The notes: generated by a model from the letters alone, not told the origin. A DNA stretch of 56,618 nucleotides from Acanthaster planci (GCF_001949145.1 NW_019091557.1:121180-177797), one strand, 5' to 3'. Shown: positions 1 to 10,651, counted from the stretch's first letter. Numbers and translations are program-made.

Positions 1-245
1 GAAGGCCTCAATGTAACACTGGTTTGTACACAAAAAGCCTGCATTTTTGCAGATTTTTCGACTCAATTTTCTCTTCTTTGCTGGTACATTGTTGTTTTAC
101 AACAAGAAGAAAATATCGATCCCTCTCTCAGAAATGTTTTTAACAATAAATTCTGGGTTTACAATTTGAACAGAAAAATCTGTGCGCTGAACCACGTCTC
201 CCCTAGATGACGTCATAGCAACAGCCCTCAGCTGTCCGGGAAAGC
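1..245 (-). repeat. Dispersed repeat family A, copy 1
   Basis: Read on the minus strand this stretch aligns by eye with 23640-23912 and 33846-34095 (plus strand) and with about 6690-6935 (minus strand). Shared blocks are a 'gagggcgctgttgc'-like start, a 'tgacgtcat'-like block, 'gtgaacccagaa', an 'aaaacatttctgag' block and an end near 'acattgaggc'. No coding capacity is seen. It is an ancient interspersed repeat; the class is unknown and the copy is cut by the window edge. Confidence 0.6.
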
Positions 246-1994
246 ATGGATAATCTGAATTATTTTAAAAGTGCACCTTTCAATGCATTTAACTGAACAG
301 AAATTTAAGATAGTTGCCTTACACTGAAGAAGAATACAAAGTTGAAGAAAAATTGTGTCTAAGAAATTTTCATTGCAGCTACACTTTAAAGTCGCATTCT
401 ACCAGCTAGAGTTCCAAACTTCTCTTTACGGACGTGGTTCACAGACGGATTTTGTTGTAAATATAGTAGATGTGCTGAATCTCCTGAATTATATAATCCC
501 AATTGCAATGTTTGAAATTTTGGGAGGAAACGGTTTAATTAGCTCTGTCCGTCAATTATACGTTGTGAGTAACTGGACATGGCAGAGGTCCTCCGAACCA
601 AACCAGTATGAAGGAACTCTCAGGGATGAGTGAAGTGCAGTCTAAATCATCCCTTTTTAGCGAGATGATTTGAGGAACAATTGGCTGTTTTGACTTCTTC
701 GGTCACAGCCAATTACAGGATTAGAACAATATAGTTCATTATGCTTTTGTGGTTAGAAATGCATCGATTATTAATTGTTAAATGTAAGCTGTTCTTTTAT
801 GCACCAATGTATTACAGTTATTACGGACGGATATTAGAGGGCAAAAAAACTGAATTTTTCACGTGCTTTTGCCACGCGTTAGAGTAAAACGTTTAAGACT
901 CAGTAGAAATAAGGGAAAGGGGAAACATTATCTAATTACACATTGCTTTCTCTGTAAGTACAGAAAATATCTGTTTTCCCACTGGAGACATTATTATTAT
1001 TATTCTGCATTTAGAGACGCTATTCATAGTGGAAACTATATCACAGCGTTTACAATTATTACAAAACCCCCATTACACTTTACGTCATAAGACAATCTTT
1101 CCCTAAACATATTAAATAGGTATCATTAACTAACAGCCAAAAGTACAATTAAAGAGGAAAAATATGTGATTTGAGCGATTAATTAAATGGTTAAGAGAGT
1201 CAGCATTCCTAATCACAGACAGTAATTTCCATAGCCAGTGACCAAAATCAACAATTCAGGTTGTGGTCCAGTGATCATGATTCCCCGCCGCACTGCCTCA
1301 CTTAAAAGAACATTCTTTCGTATTTTGAACCGCTAAGCGTTCGAGAATTAAACATTTAGAAATGGTAGCAAAATAGAAAAACAAGATAAATTTAGTGTCA
1401 ATAGTGGATAAAACTCTTATGGAGCCATGTAACAAACATTTCATTTTACTAAAGTCCTTGAAATTGTACCTCTGTGTTCCAATTTTTGTTTTGGCATTTT
1501 ATCTATACTTAGGGGCCACTTGACATATCCATGAGAAAACTGTCATTACCAGAGGCACTGAACATCAATGTTGGATTGAATATTTGTACAAAAAGGGCTA
1601 GATTTTGTGTATTTCGCTATCAACGATTTTCATCCGATCGATCCGCTTTGGAAATTTATTGGTGTATAAGTACATGTATATAGCAATAGGCTATATTAAA
1701 TAACATTTTCAAAGAGCAAAACTGGTACATGGAATTCTGAACCTAGGTAGCTCAACGAAAACTCCGATGCAAAGAGTCGAGTGTGCCGCACATTCAGCGT
1801 GCAGTCAAACATTTTGGGAGATATAGGCCCTGTGTGCATAATATCAAAGTGCAGTGAGTTCCGTTGAATATTGTTCTACTGCCAAGGTCGAATATAATGG
1901 AGCATTGTAAATTCTTTCACAGGGATCGTGATGGACTGACGTGTCTGGTGACCCGGGCTTTCTAAGCTATGATATATCACGTGGTGACCTCTTT
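246..1994. other. Gene-free stretch
   Basis: No exon, RNA gene or clear repeat was recognised. It is AT-rich. The only sign of function is a minus-strand AATAAA at 1655-1660, which could end the lectin transcript that comes in from the right. Confidence 0.5.
1655..1660 (-). terminator. Possible polyadenylation signal for lectin gene 1
   Basis: The plus strand reads tttatt, so the minus strand has AATAAA, about 365 bases past the stop codon of the lectin at 2023-2532. Such hexamers are common by chance in AT-rich DNA. Confidence 0.3.
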
Positions 1995-2022
1995 TTACAC
2001 TTGATAATAGGCCTTTGCGGTT

Positions 2023-2532
2023 TTAAAAAGGCCTGTTAGTGGGCATCTTGCAAATGTATGGTAAAGCGAGATCACAGCTGTGGTCATTCCACCCAGTCTG
2101 ACCGTCGTGTCTCCAAAAAGAGCCACAGTCCTCTCTTCCTTGCCAGTTGGTTGGTTGCCCATCCAGCCATGCGCTGTAGAAAATATCCGTCTCGTCACTC
2201 CAAGTGAAAACGCCCTCGGTCTCCAAGTCGTTCAGTCCAAGTGCAACAGAACCTCCGGTGAGATTGTCGTTTGGGACCAAAGAGCTCGTCCACATCTGCA
2301 GTAGGAGGTTGTTCTCCCCAGAGCTATGGATGGACGCCAGGTGCCCCTGGCCGTTTCGAGTGAAGAACTCTTGACAGTGCTCCTCGGCCGCTTGCCAGGT
2401 CTTGGGTGGACCGAAGAAACGGTAACAGTGGTCACGGTAGCCAGTCCAGAGCGGTGGACAGTCAAGATCAATCCCCGCAGCCAAGCCGAGGGCAAGGAGG
2501 AATACTGTGCGTGAAATTTGTCGGGCAGTCAT
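2023..2532 (-). CDS. Secreted C-type lectin 1, intronless, altered sugar motif (QPT)
   Basis: A 169-residue protein with a signal peptide (about 1-20, cleavage near AAG|IDLDC) followed by one long-form C-type lectin domain. The six expected cysteines are at 25, 36, 53, 136, 153 and 161, so three disulfides are likely. The WND calcium motif is intact at 148-150. The sugar-specifying triplet, QPD in galactose-type lectins, is QPT at 126-128, and the usual WLGF core motif reads ALGL at 97-100. One N-glycosylation sequon (NLT) starts at residue 90. By family knowledge such proteins bind glycans in a calcium-dependent way outside the cell. Loss of the Asp in QPD should weaken or change sugar binding (inference). 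It has no introns, like its two neighbours at 4828-5355 and 8181-8681 on the same strand, with which it shares a nearly constant stretch at residues 37-65. The ATG is the first in frame and is followed at once by the signal peptide. Confidence 0.9.
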   Translation of the reverse strand: MTARQISRTVFLLALGLAAGIDLDCPPLWTGYRDHCYRFFGPPKTWQAAEEHCQEFFTRNGQGHLASIHSSGENNLLLQMWTSSLVPNDNLTGGSVALGLNDLETEGVFTWSDETDIFYSAWLDGQPTNWQGREDCGSFWRHDGQTGWNDHSCDLALPYICKMPTNRPF

Positions 2533-2617
2533 AATGCAGTTTGTACTTTGTCGGTTCTGTAACGTGCCCTTGTCGAAAGTGGAACGATGGGTGGGTTGAC
2601 GAGCTGTTGAATGCTGA

Positions 2618-2625
2618 TTTAAATA
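2618..2625 (-). promoter_or_regulatory. TATA-like box of lectin gene 1
   Basis: The minus strand reads TATTTAAA, about 86 bases before the lectin ATG. The two other lectin genes have TATA-like boxes at comparable places, which supports it. Confidence 0.45.
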
Positions 2626-2639
2626 GGCTTATTCACCCA

Positions 2640-3348
2640 GTAGGAGCTTGGAGGCACAGATCTTGGATGGGGACCAAGAAAGACCGTAGTCCAAAGCAAT
2701 ACAGGGACCGCGCCTATTAAACTGCAACCGTTTGGTTGAGAATGTTATTGATGGTAAACAAGTTTTACCTCAGTGGCCCGATCCATGGAAATTGCGTCAC
2801 TCTGATTTGTTTACTATTTGAATCCGTCGAACCCGGATCTTGTAATGTCAACAGGATCTGTGCTGAGAAGTCTTTCCAAGGAAACTCCAGCTCGCATTAA
2901 TCGTTATGGCTACGATGCAGGAACAGAAGAGTGTTCTGTAGGCCCTACTCGGTCGTTAACACCAGTACTCATTTTACACCGCTGCCAAGCGCTGCAGTCG
3001 CTTTCTATGTTAATGCTGATCCACTGTACTAATTACAAACAATATGTCATTTAATTTGAAGCTTTTCCGAAACAAAAACAGTCTAGACAAGAAGCACATT
3101 ATGGTATGTTCGGTATATTCAAATGTTTTTTAGGCTCAAAATTATAGGTCCCGTAGAGTGGGCACATTGCCTTCTTCGCTATTGGATAATCTACCACAAA
3201 GTAATCTTTAAAGTTAAGAAATTCATTTCAGATTATTGAAGTTAGTTCAGACGTATTTTTCACTGAAGAAAGGGCTTCACTCTTTGAGACAAATCACAAA
3301 TCATCCACACACGGTGCTGTGTTCTGGGTGTTAATACTACAGCAATAA
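2640..3348. other. Gene-free stretch
   Basis: The upstream flank of lectin gene 1 and unique-looking AT-rich DNA. No exon or RNA gene was recognised. Confidence 0.45.
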
Positions 3349-3666
3349 GGCCTTTTCGGGTTAAATTTGAACAAAATCTGGTACATTGTGCTATCTTATT
3401 GCCCATAAAAATAGCAATTTGAATTCCCCAGACTAAAGACACTGTTACTATACCTTGTGATTCGGTGCAAGCTTTTGCATAGCGACCTCTATTTCTGGAA
3501 TGGATTGGTTCTTTTGTGCCCGTCTCATCCATTGAAAAGAGTGGATTGGTACGAGACGTCTCTCATGTAACTAAGCAAAGCTTGCCCCGAATCACGAGGT
3601 ATAGCAACAGTGTCTTTAGTCTGTGTCAGTGTACCAGATTTCATTCAAATATTATTCACAAATGGC
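3349..3666. repeat. Harbinger-like MITE, copy 1
   Basis: The left end begins GGCCTTTTCGGGTTAAATTTGAA and the right end reads as its imperfect reverse complement, closing in ATGGC. Inner inverted arms are also present: a block 'cagactaaagacactgtt' at about 3429-3446 recurs inverted near 3606-3623. Flanking triplets are TAA on the left and TTA on the right. A second copy at 49863-50140 has cleaner ends and TAA on both sides. There is no ORF, so it would be a non-autonomous element; assignment to PIF/Harbinger rests on the 3-bp TWA-type target site. Confidence 0.6.
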
Positions 3667-3904
3667 TTACTTGCAAAATTGCACATAGTTTGTGAGCAAA
3701 ACAGAACTTTTCATATGCTGTTGGCGTAAGATTTACGTTCCTCGTCCTCTTTTACCTGGAAAGGCCGACCCACTAAATGACACTGCGTCGATGAACAATC
3801 TTCAGCAAGACTTTCTGCACTTTAGACGTGGATCACCCTCCGATAAGGAACAGTTCAACGGCGCGTTTGTCCAGACATGACAGACTATCGAGATCTCCGT
3901 GGGA

Positions 3905-4145
3905 CGTTTTCCAGTACTTGATTTCGGCTCTGCAGGAGCTTCAACGGTTTTTTTTCTACTTCCTGACTTTGAAGTTGTAAGCACAATAGCAAGTCTGATA
4001 GAGCCACAAACATCAAGTAAGATGCAAAAGAGCCAAACATTACAGTACTTCAATTTAATTTAATCGCTTCAGGCCCACAATCGGGAATTGGTTTTGGAGA
4101 CGACGCTGAGACGGAGACGGAGATGAGTATTGGAAAACGGCTAAG
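3905..4145 (+). repeat. Dispersed repeat family D, copy 1 (foldback-like ends)
   Basis: It aligns by eye with 9580-9765 in inverted orientation, sharing blocks such as 'aacatcaagtaagatgca' and 'gcccacaatc'. Its own ends are inverted: 'cgttttccagtact' on the left and 'agtattggaaaacg' on the right, which suggests a foldback MITE. Confidence 0.5.
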
Positions 4146-4750
4146 GCATGTTGGAAATAACATGCGCGACAAGATCGTACTCATGGGAGCGAGGTTGAGC
4201 TGTTCCCAAATAGCCTTGTACTGAGCATGCGCTGTTGGAATACCCAACTGCCTCATTAAATCTGTATGTTTAAGGCTATATTTACGCTGGTCATTACACA
4301 ACAGTCAAATAACGTTCTCCAATAAAACAGCAAACAGTGCAATGAAACTTGTCAGCTTAATTAATACCTGCAACATGACCTACCAGTATCAATTATATTT
4401 GAGCTCACGCCCGAATGACACTGAATCATTTCTAAAGGTACCAACTATTTGAAGATCAAAGCAAATCTAAAAAAGACCCTGGAGATTCTTCCATAGGTGT
4501 AACTACTGACTGTATCACACGGTCAATCTCTTCTTTTATATATACATCATAAGAGACGGTTTTATGTTCCCGAAATACCGCCTCTGCTCAAAGTGAGGAA
4601 ACAAAGAACGAGCCACGCTCGTGACGAAGTTCAAGAGTTACCGTCTGTGGAACAGGGAAAGTTTGAGTAGACGCGTTCTGAATCTGAAACGCCAAACCTA
4701 TAAAGGTACCGCTGCAGTGAAAGTCTGTAGTTTCTCTGTTCAGGGGTATA
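4146..4750. other. Gene-free stretch
   Basis: No exon, RNA gene or repeat was recognised, apart from possible weak similarity of the left part to the flank of repeat family D near 9500. Confidence 0.4.
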
Positions 4751-4752
4751 CG

Positions 4753-4758
4753 TTTATT
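4753..4758 (-). terminator. Possible polyadenylation signal for lectin gene 2
   Basis: The minus strand has AATAAA 70 bases past the stop codon of the lectin at 4828-5355, a normal spacing for a short 3' UTR. Confidence 0.45.
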
Positions 4759-4827
4759 GGAATTGAATGTGTTGGCACGGATGGGTTTGCCACATAATCG
4801 ATCCTTCACCCTTGACGGACTATTTAC

Positions 4828-5355
4828 TTAATAATAGCCCCTATGCATATTAGAACGCATTTTGCAAAGGTATGGCCCAGATTGGCCGCACGGATTATCA
4901 TTCCATCCAACCTGATCGTCGGTCTTCCACAACGTACCGCAGTCCTTTTCATCTCCCGCGTCGTCCGGCTGCCAATATTGCCATGCTTCGAAGGTAAACG
5001 GCATCCCGTTACTCCAGGTGAAGGTTCCTTCAGTCAACCGATCGTTAAATCCGAGCCAGACGTGTTGTCCCAGGGAGCGATCCCCATTTGGGACTAGAGA
5101 GGTTTGCCACATCTGCAGCACAAAGTCGTTTTCTTCAGAGGTGAAGATGGACGCAAGATGCCCCTGGCCGTTACGGGTGAAGAACTCCCGGCAGTGCTCC
5201 TCGGCCGCTTGCCAGGTCTTGGGTGGACCGAAGAAACGGTAACAGTCGTGACGGAAGCGAGTCCAGAAGGGTGGGCAGTCTAGATCAACCCCAGCAGCCA
5301 AGCCGATAGCTATAGTCAGGAGAAACATCGTGCATGAAATCAAACAGATAGCCAT
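4828..5355 (-). CDS. Secreted C-type lectin 2, intronless, QPD type
   Basis: A 175-residue protein with a signal peptide (about 1-22, cleavage near AAG|VDLDC) and one long-form C-type lectin domain. Cysteines are at 27, 38, 55, 139, 156 and 164. The galactose-type QPD motif is at 129-131 and WND at 151-153, so calcium and sugar ligands look complete. The core WLGF motif is intact at 100-103. The tail after the last cysteine is slightly longer than in its neighbours. By family, it should bind galactose or N-acetylgalactosamine glycans in a calcium-dependent way outside the cell. It is the middle gene of a three-gene tandem array, all on the minus strand and without introns. Its 5' flank resembles that of lectin gene 3, so promoter and gene were probably duplicated together. 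Confidence 0.92.
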   Translation of the reverse strand: MAICLISCTMFLLTIAIGLAAGVDLDCPPFWTRFRHDCYRFFGPPKTWQAAEEHCREFFTRNGQGHLASIFTSEENDFVLQMWQTSLVPNGDRSLGQHVWLGFNDRLTEGTFTWSNGMPFTFEAWQYWQPDDAGDEKDCGTLWKTDDQVGWNDNPCGQSGPYLCKMRSNMHRGYY

Positions 5356-5452
5356 GATGCTTCCGTGTGTGCAAACGCGTAGTGTGTATGTCGGTAGAGA
5401 GACGATTTTAATGAAGTCTTGATGTTATTTTGTATTAAATAACAAAATGTAT

Positions 5453-5460
5453 TATATATA
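5453..5460 (-). promoter_or_regulatory. TATA box of lectin gene 2
   Basis: The minus strand reads TTTATATATAAT around here, about 98 bases before the ATG. It is the strongest TATA match of the three lectin genes. Confidence 0.55.
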
Positions 5461-5660
5461 AACCCGGGTGTGGCTGGAGCTATAGCTGCACTTTGGAGCT
5501 TCATGGGTCATGCACTCGTTTGGGTGTGAACTAAGGCGAGTCAACATCAGAATCCTTATCAAACGAAATATGTTTTTAAAGCACCTTACAAAAAAGTGTC
5601 TCATTTGTGTAAACACTTCAAATTTAATGTTTGCTCTGGAAAAATCTCTTTATTGAAGAC
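5461..5660 (-). promoter_or_regulatory. Upstream flank shared with lectin gene 3
   Basis: Blocks here recur in order in the flank of lectin gene 3 (about 8780-9040): a 'cgggtgt..g.agc' block, 'gcactttg', 'gtgtctc.tttgt' and 'aatgtttg.tctgg'. The shared order suggests the upstream region was copied with the gene and may hold common control sites. Confidence 0.45.
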
Positions 5661-6025
5661 AATGACTTATTGTTGTGTTTTTATATATAGATAACAGTGC
5701 CGATAATCAGGATGCTGCCTTTTGGGCAAAACATTGTGTAGAAAGAATGATTTATGTTGTAAAGGTCCGCGGTAGCACAGAGTGACTTTTGTGCGCCCGT
5801 GTTTATGGTGTTTTGTAAGGTACCAGAACAATAAGAAGTATTTTACAAGGACCTATGTACTCCATTGGTATTCACCAGTAATGACACGACAAAGATGTTT
5901 GGAATTGACTCAAACAGGGATTTTTCCATTTTTCCTATACTTCTTTGTTGCAAATCGAAGTAACTGATAGGAAGTGCAGTCGAGATTTCAGTTCAGGAAA
6001 GTGATTCTGTTCAAATGCCCGGGGA
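5661..6025. other. Gene-free stretch
   Basis: AT-rich intergenic DNA between the lectin 2 flank and a dispersed repeat. Nothing recognised. Confidence 0.4.
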
Positions 6026-6029
6026 TTTG

Positions 6030-6390
6030 AACTGCGCTGTACGCACTAGTTTTTGAACATACGAGAAAGAATGTGTTTTATTCCTCCATAAAATAGGTCT
6101 ACCCTACAACCATACAAACTGTGAGTGTGAAAAGAAAAGAGGTAGATTCAAGTTCAAGACAAACTGAAGGGATACCAACTTCACTTGAAATCCGCCTTGA
6201 GCCTGAAGCACACCCTCATCAGTTGGAAAAAGCCGTATTGCTTTGGAGTTTTCAATTTCTTGGTATAGCGATGCAACCGTAACATGTGCAAAAGGAGCAC
6301 CCGATGCTAAACCCCCAAAAAATTAAACAAATAAATTAAACCCTTCTCTCGGTCCAGCTCGAGGCTCATTATTGCACACAAATTGATGAT
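6030..6390 (+). repeat. Dispersed repeat family C, copy 1
   Basis: It aligns almost base for base with 9772-10140, starting at 'gcgctgtacgcactag' and ending near 'ggtccagctcgaggctcatt'. Copy 2 carries an extra piece of about 30 bases. A more diverged copy is at 16476-16720. No ORF is seen and the class is unknown. Confidence 0.75.
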
Positions 6391-6689
6391 TACCTTGTAG
6401 CCTTCCCAAGTTCATACCCAGGGCCCAATATTAAAGCGCTGCTCACTGAATTGTTTCTTCTTATCGGTTAACCTGCTCTTTCAAGCATACTCTACCGATC
6501 TCCAGATTCAAAACCCGACGCAATCTCTCTTGATCTCCAAGTTGTTTAATAATACATGAGCCTCATTAGCTCGGAGGTTGTGTAGACTTTGTAGATAAGG
6601 CCTACCTTAGCTTCTTATTGCAGGAAGTTGTTAGGATTGAAGGCAATGAAAAACAAAAGGATTGGGACCTAAAAGTTTCCTTCTTATAA

Positions 6690-6935
6690 CCAGGATGTTG
6701 TAAACATAGTGCTCTAATTAACGAGGTTGGACCGTACTCGTTTGAGAATTCTGGAGTTTTCAGATGTATTTGTATTTTTGACTTTCGCTGGTTGCACGTC
6801 CCCTCAACTTTAACTCGAAGATGTTTTAAGTGATTTCTGGGTTCACAATTTGAACCAAAAGTCGTCTGCACTGTACCATGTCTTGCTTGGATCACAGTAA
6901 CCGCAGCCACGGTTGTCCAGGAACACAGGGATAAA
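6690..6935 (-). repeat. Dispersed repeat family A, copy 2
   Basis: Read on the minus strand it shares the 'gtgaacccagaa' block and its surroundings with 1-245. It is more diverged than the other copies. Confidence 0.45.
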
Positions 6936-6949
6936 TATACTTTGAAATG

Positions 6950-8170
6950 TTTTTAATCGTCCATAAAGATGTAAAATACGTAAAGTTATGTTCATTAATC
7001 AGTAGGCAAAAGTTGTCATTCAAATCCACCGGACTTTCAAATGTACCCATGCCGTATAACAGAGCAGAAAGTCATGCAGGACGCCGGGCTACTTCTGTCC
7101 TTTTTTTTTCAATTTTTAATATGCTAAGATGCTTATAGTCATAAATTTGTTTTAGCTAAAAGGGGCCAATCAAGTTCGGATTTTGATGAATCACAGTTTT
7201 AATCTCCATATCAACATTTTTGAAAAGCGATTGTAGATTTAGAACGCGCGGTGAGGGTGAACATAATTTTGTTTTACAAAATATACCAAGATCCAGAGAA
7301 ATCTATTACCTTCCACAGATGTCTCTTTCTGACACGAGTGCCCCTATGTAAGGCACTGGAGTCTTATAAAACGTCCGATATGGAAAATTTCGCATGGCAT
7401 TTGTCCAGAGGTCTTTTCATGTCGAAGAACAGTTTTCTCTATCATCTAACATACCTGTATAATTCGGTCAACAAGAGTTCCCATGTTTATAATTACAAAT
7501 AATCTGACTGATTCTAGTATATAATATCGGTGTTACTTAAGTTTCTGCACACAGCATTACATAGCCATCAAGCAAATACATGTAAAGATGTTCAAACCTA
7601 ATTCTGCCAGTTATAACACAAAAGCACATTCTAATAGCGTGCTCTTATAGTGCCATGAAACTTCAACTAATGCAAATAGTGAACTACCACCACCAATTCG
7701 ATCCAAGCTTATAGGCTTGAAAAGACATCGGCGAAGTACATTTCATGTTTTCTTAAAGGATGTCAAGATCAAAGGGGAATTCATAAGAGCTTACACAGGA
7801 AACTATTGAACATGTAACAGAATTGTTACTTCCTTTGACGATACATGATATGAGAGAGCCCTTAATGTTCTCAGAATAACCCATACTGCCGAGGCAAGCA
7901 ACAAACTTCGCAGGTGACGTTCAAGAGTCATGGCTTGCGTCACAGAGAAATTTTGAACCGATAAGAACTGAATATGAAGCGTCCCAAGCCATAAATCAAT
8001 AAAAATCTCTATCGCCTTCATTTTTTTTTTTTTTTTTTTTGGTCGAGGGTATAAAATGTTAAGTGGGGTTGAATGTGCTGTTGACGACTCCGTTACCACG
8101 GCTGGTTTTGTTGCGTGATCGAACTAAGTGTTTATCGGTGTAGTTCATCTTGACAACTGTGCTTTCCTTT
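6950..8170. other. Gene-free stretch
   Basis: Intergenic DNA between lectin genes 2 and 3. It holds a run of about 18 T at 8022-8040 and otherwise nothing recognised. Confidence 0.45.
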
Positions 8171-8180
8171 TCATTTGCTC

Positions 8181-8681
8181 CTAATTAGCAGGCATTTTGC
8201 AAAGATACGGCAAGGTAACTTCACACCTATCGTCGTTCCATCCAACCCGATTGTGGGTCCTCCAGAAAGCACCGCAGTCCTCTCTCCCTCCTGCGTCGTC
8301 CGGCTGCCCGTCCAGCCATGCTTCGTAGTGAAAGTGGGTCTCGTCACTCCAGGCGAAGGTTTCTTCCATCGACCGATCGTTGAATCCGAGCCAGACGTGG
8401 CCTCCCAAGAATTCCTCATTTGGGACGAGAGAGGTTTCCCACATCTTTATCAGGAGGTTATTCTCTGCAGAGGAGTGGATGGACGCCAGGTGCCCCTGGC
8501 CGTTTCGGGTGAAGAACTCTTGGCAGTGTTCCTCGGCTGCTAGCCAGGTCTTGGGTGGACCGAAGAAACGGTAACAGTTGTCACCGAAGCGAGTCCAGAA
8601 GGGTGGGCAGTAGAGATCAACCCCGGCAGCCAAGCCGAGGGCCAGGAAAAATATCGTAAACGGTATCTGGTGGAAAGCCAT
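8181..8681 (-). CDS. Secreted C-type lectin 3, intronless, QPD type
   Basis: A 166-residue protein when started at the first ATG (8679-8681); the frame runs three codons further up only through a non-ATG codon. The signal peptide covers about 1-20 (cleavage near AAG|VDLYC). The long-form C-type lectin domain has cysteines at 25, 36, 53, 136, 153 and 161, QPD at 126-128 and WND at 148-150, so it looks fully calcium- and galactose-competent. The core WLGF motif is intact at 97-100. It is closer to lectin 1 around residues 121-140 (AWLDGQP..., GREDCG) and to lectin 2 in QPDDAG, as expected within one tandem family. A function in glycan recognition outside the cell, perhaps in innate defence, is inferred from the family. 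Confidence 0.92.
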   Translation of the reverse strand: MAFHQIPFTIFFLALGLAAGVDLYCPPFWTRFGDNCYRFFGPPKTWLAAEEHCQEFFTRNGQGHLASIHSSAENNLLIKMWETSLVPNEEFLGGHVWLGFNDRSMEETFAWSDETHFHYEAWLDGQPDDAGGREDCGAFWRTHNRVGWNDDRCEVTLPYLCKMPAN

Positions 8682-8735
8682 GACGCTCACGTGTGCGAGT
8701 AGGGAGAAAAATTGGAAGGTTGTAGAGGTGTAGGA

Positions 8736-8743
8736 TTTTTATA
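8736..8743 (-). promoter_or_regulatory. TATA box of lectin gene 3
   Basis: The minus strand reads TATAAAAA about 55 bases before the ATG, which predicts a very short 5' UTR. Confidence 0.55.
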
Positions 8744-8779
8744 TTTTGCACCAACTAATAAAAACAGAATAATATTTGC

Positions 8780-9040
8780 ATGAACTCGGGTGTAGGAGCC
8801 AGCGGCACTTTGAAGCAATGCGGATTTTCTACTCGTAAATTCTCAATATAGACAGGAAAGTTTCGACCGAACCAGAAGACAATTGATATTGGCTCATCGC
8901 CTAAATCCACATCTAGCCAAAATGTGTTTACAGAAATTGATTTGTTGTTTACATTAGGCGCATGAAATACAACCAGGTTACATTGAGTGTCTCGTTTGTA
9001 TAAGCAAGTGAAAATTAATGTTTGTTCTGGCAAGATCTTC
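8780..9040 (-). promoter_or_regulatory. Upstream flank shared with lectin gene 2
   Basis: Homologous blocks in the same order as 5461-5660. This copy carries about 100 extra bases in its middle. Confidence 0.4.
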
Positions 9041-9579
9041 AGGACATAGACCAGATGTTATAAAAGCTAACAAGTGCCTACTAACAGTTTGTACTTTGCA
9101 GGAAAAAGTTTGTATGGTCCGAAGGTGGTGATTGATGTGAGGAAGGTTTGAGGTAGGACTATCCTACGTGAATGTATGTGTGTATGTATGGGGGACTTGT
9201 GGGGTACAGTATTCAAACAAGACATACGTAATTGGACTTTTGAAAATTACTCGAAAAGGAGGTGTGCGCTAACCTAATATACTGATGGACTCGAAAACAA
9301 ATATCCACACGATACGGGAAGGGAAAACGTTCTGTGGGCAGTGTCCTCGCTATAGGTTCCCCATCTGAAAACAAGGTTAGGGGGGTCAGATTATCCATCG
9401 TAAAATCTAGCTTAAACTAGTGTCCACTGTTGAAGAAAATGATCATTTTCATAGTTTCAAACTGCACAAAAACAAAGGAACACCCACACCAGGTATAGAA
9501 GGTAGCGTGAGATCTTGAAGACAACCTGTGCACTCAACGACATGGATATCATTGGTACCAAGTCTGGTGCATGGTTTGT
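9041..9579. other. Gene-free stretch
   Basis: No exon or RNA gene recognised. Confidence 0.4.
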
Positions 9580-9765
9580 TGTAAGTCCAGAGCCGTTTTC
9601 CAATACTCAACTTTAATTCCGTCTGGGGCTTCGTGTAGGAAACCAATCCCTGATTGTGGGCCTCAAGCGTTTAACTTGAATTTCTGCCTCTTTTGCATCT
9701 TACTTGATGTTTTGTGGCACTATCAAACTATTGCGCTTACAACCTGAATGTCATGAAAAAAATAT
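9580..9765 (-). repeat. Dispersed repeat family D, copy 2
   Basis: It is the inverted counterpart of 3905-4145 and shares the 'catcaagtaagatgcaaaag' block. Confidence 0.55.
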
Positions 9766-9771
9766 TATGTG

Positions 9772-10140
9772 TGCGCTGTACGCACTAGTTTTTGAATATA
9801 TGAGACAGAATGTGTTTTATTCCTCCATGAAATAGGTCTACCCTACAACCATACAAACTGTGTGTGTGAAAAGAGAAGAGGTAGATTCAAGTTCAAGGCA
9901 ACTCTGTCCGCTGTGACTAGACATAACTAGACAAACTGCAAAGATACCAACTTCACTTGAAATCCGCCTTGCGGCCTGAAGCACACCCTCATCGGTTGGA
10001 AAAAGCCATATTGCTTTGGAGTTTTCAATTTCTTGGTATAGTGATGCAACTGTAACATGTGCAAAAGGAGCACCCGATGCTAAACTAAAAAATTAATAAA
10101 TAAATTAAACCCCTCTCTTGGTCCAGCTCGAGGCTCATTA
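9772..10140 (+). repeat. Dispersed repeat family C, copy 2
   Basis: A close match to 6030-6390 along its whole length, with an extra piece of about 30 bases near 9900-9935. It follows repeat D directly. Confidence 0.75.
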
Positions 10141-10640
10141 CTGCACACTGCATTATGTGTTTAAACATAATGCACTGACTAGCAAGTTGTACGTACGCAA
10201 CATGCCCACGCTTGAGAAGTGCTTTGCGCATGATGCTGGACTCCTGCACAATGCTACGCGAGTGTCAACCAATCAGTGCAATTTGTGTGGGCGGAAAAAA
10301 TGGAGTTCTATAGACAAATCCGATTAGACGCCATAACTGCGATTATAGAGGACAACCTTCACTGGTTTATCCAAAGTTTTACAACTGAGTTTAGATGCCC
10401 CATTTTCAAGACAATGGTGTTCAGTTATGCATGACAGGAGGGATACCATCAAGGTATCATTAGAAAGAGAAAACGCAGAACGCATGCAAGTACCCGGTTG
10501 TAAGTTGAAACAAAAGATAGTGTCGCGTAAGATTTTTGTTTGTAACCACCTGTCTTTCTTTCGCCGATTGGGGGTGCACTTCAGCTTGGGCCGGGGCCCC
10601 AAAATTTACCAGACGGCACCTCCAGAACTCCGTATTTCAC
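10141..10640. other. Gene-free stretch before the C2 gene
   Basis: No exon recognised. It is the likely distal upstream region of the double-C2 gene. Confidence 0.4.
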
Positions 10641-10651
10641 CATGAATACAT

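Noticed and set aside
6010-6035. B-box-like 'agttcaaatcccc' on the minus strand
   Set aside because: No A box or foldable tRNA upstream; it is at the edge of repeat family C.
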